This document shows positions 1 through 25,137 of a DNA stretch of 64,000 nucleotides, piece after piece (within the stretch, counting starts at the first letter, position 1; the number at the start of each line of letters is the position of its first letter). The translations under genes and the position numbers were made by a program. The notes under the pieces are model-generated. The model searched no databases. It was not told where the DNA came from and saw nothing but the letters and a program-made list of their open reading frames with translations. This stretch comes from Doris montereyensis (taxonomy: Eukaryota; Mollusca; Gastropoda; Nudibranchia; Dorididae): contig JAXRKP010002057.1 of NCBI GenBank assembly GCA_037039925.1, positions 1 through 64,000 of the forward strand, written 5' to 3'.

Positions 1-482
1 TCAAAGTAATGTTGACCCCACCTTTGATTAGATGAAAGATTTGTGTGTCAACACCTTTTTTATTTTTATATGTGTCTCACAGAAATGTTGACCCCACCTT
101 TGATAACAAACTTGCTATTTTACATTTTGTATTCTATCATTGTCCTCTTGAAACAAAGAAATAAGCATAAGAAAAACAATGATAAACAGAATAATGTTTG
201 TCAGGGTTAGAAAGAAATGGAAGAAAATCTGTTGGTTAATCTGAGATGAGGCTTTTCCTCTTTCTGACCTTGATAGATTTAGTAGTTATAGAAATATCTT
301 TTTTCTCTTGTAAAAATAGTTGTTTATGGATAGAATATAGAATATTCAGTATTTGTATTACTAACAAAAGTGAAGATCAGCTCATTCGATTGAACGCTAC
401 ATGATCTGTATTCTAATTTCCAATTCATGTTTTATCGATCTCCTGGATTTTTGTCTTTTCTACCGTATTTGTTTTTCCACAG
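1..482. other. Upstream/5' non-coding region of gene 1
   Basis: No coding region is visible. A 21-bp sequence beginning aatgttgaccccacc occurs twice (8-28 and 84-104), possibly the remnant of a small repeat. The stretch ends in a pyrimidine-rich tract and cacag at about 455-482 that looks like a 3' splice site, so a 5' untranslated exon of gene 1 may lie off the left edge or within this stretch. Confidence 0.4.
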
Positions 483-497
483 AATGTGTAAATAAGG

Positions 498-12473
<11,976 letters not shown>

Positions 12474-12481
<8 letters not shown>

Positions 12482-13130
12482 CTGATGTGATTGTGACATT
12501 CATTGCTGTGATGTGACTGATGTAATTGTGACATTCATTGCTGTGTTGTAACTGATGTGATTGTGACATTCATTGCTGTGTTGTGACTGATGTAATTGTG
12601 ACATTCATATTGTGACTGATGTAATTGTGACATTCATTGCTGTGTTATGACTGATGTAATTGTGACATTCATTGCTTTGTTGTGACTGATGTAATTTGAC
12701 ATTCACTGCTGTGATGTGACTGATGTAATTGTGACATTCATTGCTGTGTTGTGACTGATGTGATTGACATTCATTGCTGTGTTGTGACTGATGTGATTGT
12801 GACATGCATTGCTGTGATGTCTGATGTAATTGTGACATTCATTGCTGTGATGTGACTGATGTAATTGTGACATTCATTGCTGTGTTGTGACTGATGTGAT
12901 TGCGACATTCATTGCTGTGTTGTGACTGATGTGATTGTGACATGCATTGCTGTGATGTGACTGATGTAATTGTGACATTCATTGCTGTGTTGTGACTGAT
13001 GTAATTGTAACATTCATTGCTGTGTTGTGACTGATGTAATTGTGACATTCATTGCTGTGTTGTGACTGATGTAATTGTGACATTCATTGCTGTGTTGTGA
13101 CTGATGTGATTGCGACATTCATTGCTATGT
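12474..13130. repeat. Minisatellite, 35-bp unit
   Basis: About 18 copies of tgtgactgatgtaattgtga plus cattcattgctgtgt. It begins at the very end of the gene 1 open frame, so the 3' UTR, if unspliced, would start inside it. Confidence 0.96.
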
Positions 13131-13239
13131 TACTGATAAAGATTTAGAGAATTTGTATTCATAGTTTTGGAAGAAATGCTAGGGTTACACCAGGCAGTGG
13201 ACACGGGAAGCACCTGTACGGGGATTAGGCGGTCCTTCC

Positions 13240-13445
13240 TTCCACAAGTCTCCTGCTGCCTTGCAGGCAGGTCTTGGTTGACCAAAGGCTAAGAGAGTTA
13301 ACCCTGACATAAAACAACCTGCTGTCTTGCAGGCCAGTTTTGGTTGAAGAAAGGCTAAGGTAGTTAACCCTGACATAAAACAACCTGTTGCCTTGCAGGC
13401 CAGGCTTGGTTGACCAAAGGCTAAGGGAGTTAACCCTGGCAGAAA
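13240..13445 (+). repeat. Three ~64-bp tandem repeats at the LINE 5' end
   Basis: Three units containing ttgcaggc, ttggttgaccaaaggctaag and gttaaccctgacataaaaca precede the endonuclease reading frame. They probably belong to the element's 5' region, since tandem 5' units can serve as internal promoter monomers in LINEs. That role is inference. The minus-strand frame through them is not a gene. Confidence 0.7.
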
Positions 13446-14071
13446 ATAACAAGGCCCGGAAGAGGGTCTCAAGGTGGCAGCCCCACCATTTACCTAGGGT
13501 ACAGTGGGCTAATCCCCTGCTTATCTAAAACCAAACATATTCAAAGAAATACATATAATGATATACCCGGATTGAACTTTCGAAGACGACTCTGGAAAAG
13601 AACAGTGTAGAATTAGCTGAAGGAATGGACAAATTCAAAGTAGACGTTTTGGCCATTACAAAAACAAAGAAAAAAGGACAAGGCATAGAAAATGTAGGAC
13701 TAGATTATACTTTAATCTTCTCAGGAGTAGATGTCAAAGATAGAGCTAGAGCAGGAGTAGGCCTCCTAATGCATAAAAGGCAAGGAAAGCTACTAGAAAG
13801 TTGGAAATTTATAAGACCACGGCTATTAAAGGTAAATATTAAACCAAAAGGAAGAGAAATTAAATTATTAATAGCTTATGGACCAAACAAAGATGCCACC
13901 AAAGAAGAAAAAGATATCTTCAAAAACGATTTACAAATAACTACAGAAAATCTCAAACCAAAACAGGAACTAATGGTTTTAGGAGATTTAAACGCTAGAG
14001 TAGTCAACAATGTAGAAACATCAGGAGAAGTAATAGATAAATAAGGAGAGACAACAACTTCTCCAAATGGA

Positions 14072-14388
14072 AAGTTTCTGATTTGATTTGATTTACCCAC
14101 ATCCACAACTAAAGTGATCTCGGGACTTTTGGTAAGATTTTAAATTTTCCCCGGATTGCCCTGTAAACAGTCTAGGGATCTTTAACGTGCGCAGAGCGAT
14201 GTGATCTGCACATGGGACCTCCTTTTTATCGTCCATCTCCGATGAGACTAGATGTTGATCCACCTGCCAGTACCAGGACCAGGGGGATTTTGCTCCAAAA
14301 AACTTTTTCAACTGTTGGCGGGGCTCGAACCCACTATCTTTTGGTTGAAAGGCCGACACCTTGCCCTTGGATTACCAAATCCCCACCC
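14072..14388 (-). mobile_element. tRNA-derived SINE nested in the LINE endonuclease
   Basis: On the minus strand the right part contains gtgggttcgagcccc (an RNA polymerase III B-box-like core), and the element ends at the left in an aaatc repeat. The 9-bp target-site duplication ccaaatgga flanks it (14063-14071 and 14389-14397). Removing the insert restores the LINE frame to TSPNGEGLIDFC exactly. Related sequence lies at 20008-20165 and 34698-34765. Confidence 0.88.
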
Positions 14389-16825
14389 CCAAATGGAGAG
14401 GGACTAATAGATTTTTGCCTAAAGAATAACATGAAAAATAGCCGACACCCTTTTGCCTCATAAAGATATCCATAAATATACAAGAGTTATTGAAGACATG
14501 TGAAAAGTCAATCATAGACTACATAATATTAATAGTTAGCAGCTCCCTTTCAACAGCACATAGGATGAAAGAGTAAACAGAGGAGCTGAAATATTTAGTG
14601 ATCATCACCTAGTGATTGCCTAAATGAGATTACTGACTGATGAAAACAAACAGAAAAGGAAAGAGAAGAGAACGACTAAACTAAAAATAGAACAACTAAA
14701 TAAACCAGTAGTAAAAGAGATATACCAATCTAGGATAAAAATATTTATCAGTGAAAGGCAGATGGATCTGAATGGCAAATGTATAAAGAAACACTCCTCA
14801 GTTGTCCTGAAGAGTGTGTGGTAGGAAACAAATTAAAGGAGATTGGAAAAGAACAGCGTGGTGGAATGAGAATGTCAAGACTAAAATCAAAGAAAAGAAG
14901 GATGCCTGGAAGAAATATTTACAAACAACGAGACAAGAGGATAGGATAGATTACGTGAGTAAAAGAACTATCGCCAAAGAGGAAGTGAGGAAAGCAAAAC
15001 AGGAACAATGGGAAGATTTTGGACAAAGACTTCAAGAAAGCTATCAAGAAAACCAAAAGCTGTTCTGGGGAGAAATGAAGAGCATGAGAAAGACCAAAGC
15101 ATGCACAATACGACAAATTAAGAATGCCAAAGGATAAATAATGAAAGAAGACATTGAAATCATGGAAACGTGGAGAAAGTATTTTCAACAATTACATAAT
15201 TCCTCCACAACATATGAAACTAGGAGTACAGATCAATTAGTAAGAATAACAAGTAATCTAGATGAGACAGCTGAAGATGTAGACATCTCAATTCAAGAAC
15301 TCCAAACAGCTATAAGAAAAGTGAAATTAGTAAAGGCCACAGGAGTAGATCAAATTTATCCAGAAATGATTAAAAACCAAGGGAGAGAGGCAGACAAACT
15401 ACTACATGCAATATGTCAACAAGCATGGAAGTTAAAACAGGTGCCAGACGACTGGAAAAAGGGAACGGTAGTACCAACACACAAGAAAGGATCAACTATG
15501 GAATGCTCAAACTATAGAGGGATATCACTAATTAGCGTACCAGGAAACGTGTATGCCAGGATTCTGGAAATGAGACTAAGAAAAAGAGTAGAGGATCAGA
15601 TTGAAGAACATCAGAGTTGATTTAGACCAGGAAGAAGTGTACAAGACCACATATTTACAATTAGGCAAATAATAGAAATATTCATTGAGAAACATTGACT
15701 TGCACCTGTGTTTTGCTGACTTAGAAAAGGCATTTGACACTGAGGAGGGACGAACTGTGGCATTTCTTAAAAGAACACATTGTAGAGCAAAATTTAAGAG
15801 AAGCCATTAAAAGTTTTTTACAATAAACCAAAGTGTGCAGTGAGAGTTTGATGTGGAATTAGGAGCAAGACAGGGTTGTGTCCTTAGTCCATTTTTGTTT
15901 ATCACATTTATGGATTCAGTCGCAAAGGCATCCTCAAAAATGAAGAAAATGAATGTAGGTATGTGGAAGAAACTCAAACCAGTAATGTAGCAATGCTTTC
16001 ATTTGCTATTAATTTTTATGTTTGAAAATCAGAAAGGAACCTTCAGTCGAATACCATCATGCTGAATAATGAATTAAATAAAAGATGAATGAGAGTAAAT
16101 GCAAAGAAAATCAAAATAAGGCTAGTAACTAGGGAAGCTAATACACAAAATCTTAAATTGGGCAGGGAAAATTTAGAACAAGTTCAAAGCTACAATTACC
16201 TAGTAGGAGTAATGATTAACTCAGAGGGAAAACTTAGAGAAGAAATAAGCCAGAGAATCCAAATGGCAATGACAATATGTAACCATCTAGGAAAGGCATC
16301 TATAGGTAAACAAGAATTGTCAACAAAAACCATAATGGCAGTATACAACACAATTTATTGTCCCACTCTCCGCAGTGAAACCTGTACCTTAGACAGTAGG
16401 GAATACAGTATAGATACAACTTAGTATAAGCAGCTGAAATGAAATATCTAAGAAGAGTAGTAGGGAAAACTAAAAGAGACAAAATCAGAAACACAACAAT
16501 AAGAGATCAAACCAAAGCAGATGGCATAAAAAGTAGAAATAAATCAACTGAGATGGTTTGGGCATGTAAACAGAATGAATGACAATAGAATAGCTAAATC
16601 AGTATACAGTGCTAAAACTCAAGGTAAAAGACCAAAAGGCAGACCTGGGAGAAATTGGGAAGAAGATATAAAAGAGGTATTAAAGTAAAGAAATTTAACT
16701 TTCACGGAAGGAAACAGAAAATGTCAGGATAGGGCAGCCTGGAGAAAGATCATTTCGGGTATCTAAACCCATACACCGGAGTGTAGAATGGGAGCTGATA
16801 AAGAAAGAAAGAAAGGTGGGGTTAA

Positions 16826-17081
16826 AATTGATGAAGGAGTCATTTCAATAGTGTGCCTTTGCCCATTTTCGTGAAAAACAAGACAGAGAGATAATCCTAG
16901 GGATAAATGAAAAAATACTTCCTGAAAGGTGTGAAAATGATATGAAGAAAATACATCATGTTTACAGTCGTTTGAAACTTGGAATTCCCAAAGCCAACAG
17001 TGCCAAAGTTAATGGTTTTTGGCATTTTCTCTAAATGACGTATTGTGACTTAGACAAACTATTGAAATGACCGTTTCAATT
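16826..17081 (+). mobile_element. MITE-like element, copy 1
   Basis: About 256 bp with imperfect terminal inverted repeats: the left end has catttcaatagtgtgcc, and the right end reads as its inverse (caaactattgaaatga). No open frame. The same element lies at 29377-29629. Confidence 0.85.
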
Positions 17082-17640
17082 GAGGAAATCACTTGGTAAA
17101 ATTTGATCAAACTGATGTTTATCACAATTTATTGAAAACCAGAAAAAAAAGCTTTGAGTCTGAAGAAATCGTAAAATTTCTAAAAGTTATGTGAAATGTG
17201 ATGACATGGCTTCGGAAGTTTTAATGTGTTTTTTTTCTTCTTCCTATTTTAATTTTGTTGTACTTGCTTTCTGTTTGCATGTTTATTAAAGCAGATTTAA
17301 TTTGATTCTTTATGCTAGAGACCATAATTCTTACAAAGGAGAAGAATTTCATCCAAATAATGTCTGACAATTGGAATTAGTTTTTGATGACTTTCTTGAC
17401 TCTCAAACACTACTAAGTAATTGTTAGAATGTAAGTTTGAAACAGTTTATCTTCGACTGTGTTTGATATATCATATCCAAAACATGTCAAAAATCACACC
17501 AGCAATTCTAATTTTCTGCATGGTGTATGCAGTAATCACACTGGGGGCTTTTGAGCTAAAGGGTTTGAAACCTAGTTGTACTATGTCTGACGCAGTCTTG
17601 AAGATTCTCCTCACTACACAGGGGTATGAATGGTTACAAA
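17082..17640. other. Intergenic, nothing recognised
   Basis: AT-rich spacer between the MITE and the next array. I see no gene, splice-supported exon or repeat. Confidence 0.4.
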
Positions 17641-18135
17641 TAGTCTCGAAGATTCTCCTCACATTGATCCATGCAGTTGTACCATGGAAGGTGTCATCCT
17701 GCTGCAAAAAAAACCACCACTTTGATCCATGCATTTGTACCATGGAATGTGTCATCCTGCTGTAAAATAAAACCACCACTTTGATCCATGCATTTGTACC
17801 ATGGAAGGTGTCATCATCCTGTTGTAAAATAAAACCACCACTTTGATCCATGCAGTTGTACCATGGAAGGTGTAATCATCCTGCTGTAAAATAAAACCAC
17901 CCTTTTGATCCATGCATCTTTGTTCTATGTTGTACCAAAGTGTCATCCTGCTGTAAAATCCTGCTGTAAAATAAAACCACCACTTTGATCCATGCAGTTG
18001 TACCATGGAAAGTGTCATCATCCTGCTGTAAAATAAAACCACCCTTTTGATCCATGCATTTGTTCTATGGAAAGTGTCATCCTGCTGTAAAATAAAACTA
18101 CCACTTTGATCCATGCAGCTGTACCATGGAAGGTA
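17640..18135. repeat. Minisatellite, ~62-bp unit
   Basis: About eight copies of a unit containing gatccatgca, gtaccatggaaggtgtcatc and ctgctgtaaaataaaaccac. Minus-strand frames of about 120 codons arise from it and are not supported as genes. Confidence 0.93.
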
Positions 18136-19165
18136 TTCACCAAGAAATTGTACTATGTGTAATCAAACAGACGCCTAGATTGAATTCTTTTCTATTCTTT
18201 GACGGAGGTTGATTTTTGACTGACTTGAACTCTTTATACGATTTCAGGTTCAAGGCAAGATCTTTCTTTATATTTATTATCAATCACGTGTTTGGCTAAT
18301 TAGTAATACTAACACAGAGTTAGTAACATCAAGGTATTGTGAAATTTTACGAGCCGATTTATGCGTGCCAGGATTGTCTTCCTACTACAACTACAACACA
18401 AATTTATCTGCGTATTCAATATTGCCAGCTGTTCTAGACGTCTTAAATTTGGATCTACCACCCTCGATCTTTCTTGCTGTCAAAAGAAGAACCTGTAATC
18501 TCAATTTTTCGAATAAAGAAGTTGATTATTCCAATCCAAATTTTGTTACGAAATCCTGACAAATGTGTGAGCCACGCCGTCCCTTTTCTTGGAACACTGA
18601 CCCTAACTTCATCATGACTATCTTATCAGCATGGACCATTAAAATAAAATAATCTTAGTATTCATAAATCATAGGCTAGATTTAAAATTTGATCTAGCTT
18701 GAGACCTACATATAATCTAGGTTGAGCCTTTTCAAATGCTAAATGCTAGGTCTAGGGCTTAGTTGTCTTATTATAAGAAAAATCACATAGCAGATTAAAA
18801 AAAGAACCACTGTAAATAAGTGTGTAAAACTGTTCTTCTGTGGAAGATGTAAAAACTGTTAAAAGTATTAAAACTGTGATGCGAGTCAGAATTAGGCTGC
18901 AAACAGACAGCTCTCCTGTTAGTAATTTTAGTTTTAGTTGTAGTTTCAGTTTTAGCTGTAGTTAAAATCAATTTTAGTTTTAATACCCCACTTTGGCGAC
19001 TGGTGAATTTCATTTGTAGGAAACATATTGGAAAAAGTAGCGGTAAAGGAGAGGAATCCACTTTAGCACCTTAGTTCCCACAGATTTAATTCGCCAGTCA
19101 TCAAAAATAAGGGTGCTAAACTAAATGGGGAGGCGCGAACCCCCTCTGTTGGTAGCCTGAAAGTT
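18136..19165. other. Intergenic, nothing recognised
   Basis: Contains a 64-codon frame (18365-18559) without recognisable homology or splice support. A run of gttttag/tagttttag motifs lies near 18925-18990. No other structure is visible. Confidence 0.4.
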
Positions 19166-19169
19166 TAAA

Positions 19170-19625
19170 GTTTATTTTCACTTTCAGTTTCAGGCCAAAC
19201 ACGCAGTCGATACAATGATTTCAAAGTTTATTTTAATTTTCAGACCAAACACAGAGACATACAATGATTTCAAAGTTTATTTTCACTTTCAGACTAAACA
19301 CGCAGTCAATACAATGATTTCAAAGTTTATTTTCATTTTCAGACCAAACACACAGACATACAATGATTTCAAAATTAATTCCCCTTTAAGACCAAACACA
19401 CAGACATACAATGATTTCAAAATTAATTCCCCTTTAAGACCAAACACACAGACATACAATGATTTCAAAGTTTATTTTCACTTTAACTTTAAGACCAAAC
19501 ACACAGACATACAATGATTTCAAGAAGTTTATTTTCACTTTAAGACCAAACACACAGACACACAATGATTTCAAAGTTTATTTTCACTTCAACTTTAAGA
19601 CCAAACACAGTCCATATAATGATTT
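19170..19625. repeat. Minisatellite, ~48-bp unit
   Basis: About nine copies of accaaacacacagacataca followed by atgatttcaaagtttatttt, with two copies that share a diverged aattaattccccttt segment. Confidence 0.93.
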
Positions 19626-20007
19626 CAATAAAAACTGTAGAACTTATTGAGTAGCACAGTGACCCAAGATGAGGAAACAACACAAGTTTTGATAACACAT
19701 TGCTAAAGGTGTGCCCCGGACAACAAGCACATAAATGATGATAATATCAAGAAAAGGGCAGAATCAAAGATAAAGTAAAGTGTAAAGTGATTAACAATTG
19801 AGAGAAAACCTTAATGAGCAATAAATCACAAACAAAAACACACAAAATCAAATGAGAAAAAAGGTAAATCGATACACTGTATACTACTACTACATAGATC
19901 TAAACATATATAAAATAAAAGAAATGAATAGTTACAAACCAGAACCCCCCCCCCTATGAAAAACAAAAACCTGACAATGAAAACTTGATTTAAAAAACCC
20001 ATGTTCT

Positions 20008-20165
20008 TTGATTTTACCCACATCTACAACTTTAATGACCTCAGGACTTTAGTTTTAGGTAGGATTTTCATTTTGCCTGCTGAACTGTTCTGTACAGTAG
20101 AAGGATCTTTGATGCGTACAGTGTTGTGATTGGACTAAATGATGTCGATTTACCCATCTACATGA
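20008..20165 (-). mobile_element. SINE fragment, same family as the nested SINE
   Basis: Shares with 14072-14388 the blocks tttacccacat(c/t)(c/t)acaac, a gacctcaggactt-like stretch, a ttttgcctg/ttccccgg(a)ttgccctg region and aggatctttgatgcg/gggatctttaacgtgcg. The tRNA-like head is missing or replaced by the G-rich run at 20170-20200. Confidence 0.72.
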
Positions 20166-20317
20166 TCTAATGGGGTGGGGGTGGGGGGGGGGGGGGTTAA
20201 TTTAGAAAAATTTTCAACTCGTTGGGATCTTGTCTATTTGTACTCATTTTATTTTTGTCCAGAAACGACAGACATGAATATAAAATTGTATAGGTAGGGT
20301 GCGCAAAAAAACAGTTA

Positions 20318-20417
20318 TATTTATATATATATATATATAAATATATATATAAATAATATATATATATAGATAATATATATATATATATATTACATATATA
20401 ATATATTATACTTATAC

Positions 20418-20470
<53 letters not shown>
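20318..20470. repeat. AT-rich microsatellite cluster
   Basis: Alternating AT runs, the longest at about 20420-20468; self-complementary and prone to cruciform or hairpin formation and to assembly length errors. Confidence 0.96.
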
Positions 20471-20471
<1 letters not shown>

Positions 20472-20534
20472 ATATTAATAAATACACATATTATAATGAA
20501 GGCCATTTTAATATCCAACAATATTTTGCCATGT

Positions 20535-20740
20535 TCTCTTTTACAATGGTTAACATAAGCACAAAAACTTTATTAAAATAGAATTAAGATGTCGGTCATA
20601 TACAGTAGGTAATGGTTAACATAAGCACAAAAACTTTATTAAAATAGAATTAAGATATCAGTCATATACAGTAGGCAATGGTTAACATAAGCACAAAACT
20701 TTATTAAAATAGAATTAAGATATCAGTCATATACAGTGGT
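20535..20740. repeat. Three ~66-bp tandem repeats
   Basis: Three nearly identical copies of a unit containing aatggttaacataagcac, ttattaaaatagaattaag and gtcatatacagtagg. Confidence 0.95.
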
Positions 20741-21925
20741 ACTGCTTATCTTCACATAGTTTTCATTTGAAATTGAAGTCAACGTTCTTCTTTAATCAAC
20801 ATAGTCTACCACTGCTAATTGGAAATACTGTCCAATGACACAATCGTTGAAAACTAAATAAATCCCTATATTTTCTCTATAAGAGATGAGATCTAACAAT
20901 TCGTTATTCCAACTCCGACACTCATTTTCGACCACAATTTAGTACTTTGTGTTTATCAAGTTGTCCATTAATCTGACATACCATGCACCCAAGCGATTTC
21001 AGAGCAATCGGGAACTTTGCAAACATCAATGACATGTCCAATAATTAGTCCACATGTATTAGTATTATATACCACATGGGCCTAGGTGTAAAATTTTGTG
21101 CTTTGAATTGAACCATGACACATGAAAGACAGTCGGTGATAAAGGCAACACCACATCGGTGTACTGTTTTCACACTTTTGGTTTCTGGCGACCAACTGAG
21201 CCAACCAGGACTGCTACTGCTAGCCAATATCTCATGTGGGTCACTCCGTCCGTCTGTTACTCTCTCTCACCTCATCTCTTTCTCTTCCGCTCCTCAGTCT
21301 CTCAGTTTTTGTGTGTGTATGTCTCTCTCTCTCTGTGTATAATAATACATGTTTGTTAGTCAGATAAACCAATTTTCGGCGACGGACAGTGTCAGATTAA
21401 CATTAACAGTGGTAGACGGTAATTGTAATTTCCAAGTCCTGTTTCATATATATAAAAGAGCATACCTCTTTATTTTAACGTCCTTTTTCTCTTCCATCTG
21501 GTAGTTGGTGTGTCATTAGAACAGGAAAGAATACACACACACATACACAGACACATAAATACACTGACACAGTGACAGAGAATAACAATTTGATAATCCC
21601 ATCCACCAAAAGCTCCATTCCTACCTATTATCTTCTAGTATTGCCACGGCCAGATTACAGAACCAGATGGAAATCTAAAACAAGAATACAGCTGTCCTTG
21701 TTTTTGAAAATGGAAGTTGCCTACCTTCACTTAAAAAAAAGGAAACCCGTTTGTAAGCCTCCCTACCTTGCTGACAAGACTTGCTTCTTTTTAATGGAGA
21801 TAATTATTAATAGCATGGCTGTAAATCTGAAGACAAAACAAGTGATGCTCATCAAATCAACACAGACCCCATCCTCCATGACATAAAATATATAAACAAG
21901 CATAATATGCCCTTGGTAAATATCA
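20741..21925. other. Intergenic, no gene recognised
   Basis: Contains short CT/GT microsatellite patches (21260-21340 and a CA patch near 21530-21560) and a 104-codon frame (21572-21886) for which I see no family resemblance, splice signals or codon-level support. Confidence 0.4.
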
Positions 21926-21929
21926 AAAT

Positions 21930-24650
21930 TATATTTCCAGTCAGTACAACTGGGTGATATCTATCAAATGTGGTTACTATTTCCAGACAGTACTAGTATC
22001 ATATCTATCAAAAGGGTTTACTATTTCAGTCAGTACTAGTATACTGGGTGATATCTATCAAATGTGGTTACTATTTCCAGTCAGTATTAGTATACTGGGT
22101 GATATCTATCAAATGTGATTACTATTTCAGTCAGTACTAGTATACTGGGTGATATCTATCAAATGTGATTACTATTTCCAGTCAGTGCTCAGTATACTAG
22201 TATATCAAATGTGATTACTATTTCCAGTCAGTACTAGTATAAGTAATATCTATCAAAAGTGATTACTATTTCCAGTCAGTACTAATATACTGGGTGATAT
22301 CTATCAAATGTGATTACTATTTCCAGTCAGTGCTATACTAGGTATATCAAATGTGATTAGTTTCAGTCATATCTAGGTGATATCTATCAAAAGGGTTTAC
22401 TATTTCCAGTCAGTACTAGTATTACTGGGTGATATCTATCAAGGGTGATTACTATTTCAGTCAGTACTAGTAATGATATCTATCAAATGTGATTACTATT
22501 TCCAGACAGTACTAGTATACTGGGTGATATCTATCAAATGTGTTACTATTTCCAGACAGTACTAGTATACTGGGTGATATATATCAAATGTGATTACTAG
22601 TTCCAGTCAATATTAGTATATTGGGTGATATCTATAAAATGTGATTACTTTTTCCAGACAGTACTAGTATACTGGGTGATATATATCAAATGTGATTACT
22701 ATTTCCAGTCAGTACTAGTATACTGGGTGATATCTATCAAATGTGATTACTATTTCCAGTCAGTACTAGTATACTGGGTGATATCTATCAAAAGTGGTTA
22801 TTATTTCCAGTCAGTACTAGTATACTGGGTGATATCTATCAAAAGTGGTTATTATTTCCAGTCAGTACTAGTATACTGGGTGATATATATCAAGAGTGGT
22901 TACTAGTTCCAGTCAGTACTAGGATACTGGGTATTATCTATCAAAGTGGTTACTAGTTCCAGTCAGTACTAGTATACTGGGTGATATCTATCAAGAGTGG
23001 TTACTAGTTCCAGTCAGAACAAGTATACTGGGTGATATCTAACAAGAGTGGTTACCAGTTACAGTCAGTACTAGTATACTGGGTGATATCTGTCAAGAGT
23101 GGTTACCAGTTACAGTCAGTACTAGTATACTGGGTGATATCTAACAAGAGTGGTTACTAGTTACAGTCAGTACTACTAGTATACTGGGTGATATCTATCA
23201 AAGAGTGGTTACTAGTTACAGTCAGTACTAGTATACTGGGTGATATCTATCAAGAGTGGTTACTAGTTACAGTCAGAACTAGTATACTGGGTGATATCTA
23301 TCAAGAGTGGTTACTAGTTACAGTCAGTACTACTAGTATACTGGGTGATATCTATCAAGAGTGGTTACTAGTTACAGTCAGTACTACTAGTATACTGGGT
23401 GATATCTAACAAGAGTGGTTACTAGTTACAGTCAGTACTAGTATACTGGGTGATATCTATCAAGAGTGGTTACTAGTCACAGTCAGTACTAGTATACTGG
23501 GTGATATCTATCAAGAGTGGTTACTAGTTCCAGTCAGAACTAGTATACTGGGTGAAATCTATTAAGAGTGGTTACTAGTTCCAGTCAGTACTGGTAAACT
23601 GGGTGATATCTATCAAGAGTGGTTACTAGTTCCAGTCAGTACTAGTATACTGGGTGATATCTATTAAGAGTGGTTACTAGTTCCAGTCAGTACTAGGATA
23701 CTGGGTGATATCTATCAAGAGTGGTTACTAGTTCCAGTCAGACTAAGTATACTGGGTGATATCTATCAAGAGTGGTTACTAGTTCCAGTCAGTACTAGTA
23801 TACTGGGTGATATCTATCAAGAGTGGTTACTAGTTCCAGTCAGTACTAGTATACTGGGTGATATCTATCAAGAGTGGTTACTAGTTCCAGTCAGTACTAG
23901 TATACTGGGTGATATCTATCAAGAGTGGTTACTAGTTCCAGTCAGTACTGGTATACTGGGTGATATCTATCAAGAGTGGTTACTAGTTCCAGTCAGTACT
24001 AGGATACTGGGTGATATCTATCAAGAGTGGTTACTAGTTCCAGTCAGTACTAGTATACTGGGTGATATCTATCAAGAGTAGTTACTAGTTCCAGTCAGTA
24101 CTAGTAAACTGGGTGATATCTATCAGAGTGGTTACTAGTCACAGTCAGTACTAGTATACTGGGTGATATCTATCAAGAGTGGTTACTAGTTAGTTCCAGT
24201 CAGTACTAGTATACTGGGTGATATCTATCAAGAGTGGTTACTAGTTCCAGTCAGTACTAGTATACTGGGTGATATCTATCAAGAGTGGTTACTAGTTCCA
24301 GTTCGAGTCAGAACAAGTATACTGGGTGATATCTATCAAGAGTGGTTACTAGTTACAGTTACAGTCAGTACAAGTATACTGGGTGATATCTATCAAGAGT
24401 GGTTACTAGTTACAGTCAGTACAAGTATACTGGGTGATACCTATCAAGAGTGGTTACTAGTTACAGTCAGTACAAGTATACTGGGTGATATCTATCAAGA
24501 GTGGTTACTAGTTACAGTCAGTACAAGTATACTGGGTGATACCTATCAAGAGTGGTTACTAGTTACAGTCAGTACAAGTATACTGGGTGATATCTATCAA
24601 GAGTGGTTACTAGTTACAGGCAGTACTACTAGTATACTGGGTTTACATGG
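21930..24650. repeat. Large 2.7-kb minisatellite, ~51-bp unit
   Basis: About 53 copies of cagtcagtactagtatactg, ggtgatatctatcaagagtg, gttactagttc. Copies are degenerate and AT-richer on the left (aaatgtgattactatttc), homogeneous in the centre (agagtggttactagttc), and switch to ttactagttac on the right. Each unit holds the palindrome tactagta. It is the largest array in the window. Confidence 0.98.
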
Positions 24651-24874
24651 ATAGGTGTGAACTGTAATCTTCATGAACAGTACTATTCCAACATTTTAAT
24701 GATAAAATTTGCTCAAAACAGCAGCATAGGTGAATGAAGACTTTACTTAAATATGGGGAAATTTTTTCCTAGATGAAAATGATCTTGGGATCATTAAGAA
24801 AATACATGCAAAATATGGTTACTCTAAGTGGCCTGGTAACAGGGCCTTTGGCGAACAAAGAACGACCAACTCGG

Positions 24875-24877
<3 letters not shown>

Positions 24878-24955
<78 letters not shown>
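24878..24955. repeat. (AT)n microsatellite
   Basis: About 37 AT dinucleotides followed by a short ACAC tail. Confidence 0.98.
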
Positions 24956-24961
<6 letters not shown>

Positions 24962-25137
24962 TTATACAAATTTACCACAAGACAAGCCTTAACGAAAACT
25001 GAAAGAGACAATAAATAAAATAAGTATACCCATATCTATAAATATCCAGAGCTGATTAGCTCCGCGCAGACTTTGGCAGTGAAAAGAAGCTGATTTTGTG
25101 AGAGGCTGGCAGAAAAAGCGACACGGAATCGTGATCA

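Larger units (their letters stand above)
13160..16816 (+). mobile_element. Degenerate non-LTR retrotransposon (EN + RT), nearly full length
   Basis: The endonuclease part is at 13625-14460: MDKFKVDVLAITKTKKKGQG, ARAGVGLLMHKR, the VLGDLNARV motif and, after a nested SINE, NGEGLIDFCLKNN. The RT part is at 15141-16100: TGVDQIYPEMIKN, PDDWKKGTVVPTHKKGS, CSNYRGISLISVPGNVYARI, FRPGRS, FADLEKAFD and ARQGCVLSPFLF. The C-terminal part is at 16440-16765: LRWFGHVNRMNDNRIAKS and GKRPKGRPGRNWEEDIKEVL. The catalytic FADD box has decayed to FAIN, and many stops and frameshifts are present. The element ends in an AAAG tail. The endonuclease resembles RTE/BovB-type elements. It cannot move by itself. Confidence 0.92.

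Noticed and set aside
13185..13472. Minus-strand 95-codon frame with Cys/Pro repeats
   Set aside because: Antisense of the tandem repeats at the LINE 5' end.
18365..18559. 64-codon frame as a gene
   Set aside because: No recognisable family, no splice sites in phase and no neighbouring exons.
21930..24650. Possible CRISPR array
   Set aside because: Units are directly adjacent and related over their whole length, with no unique spacers, and the sequence is animal nuclear DNA.
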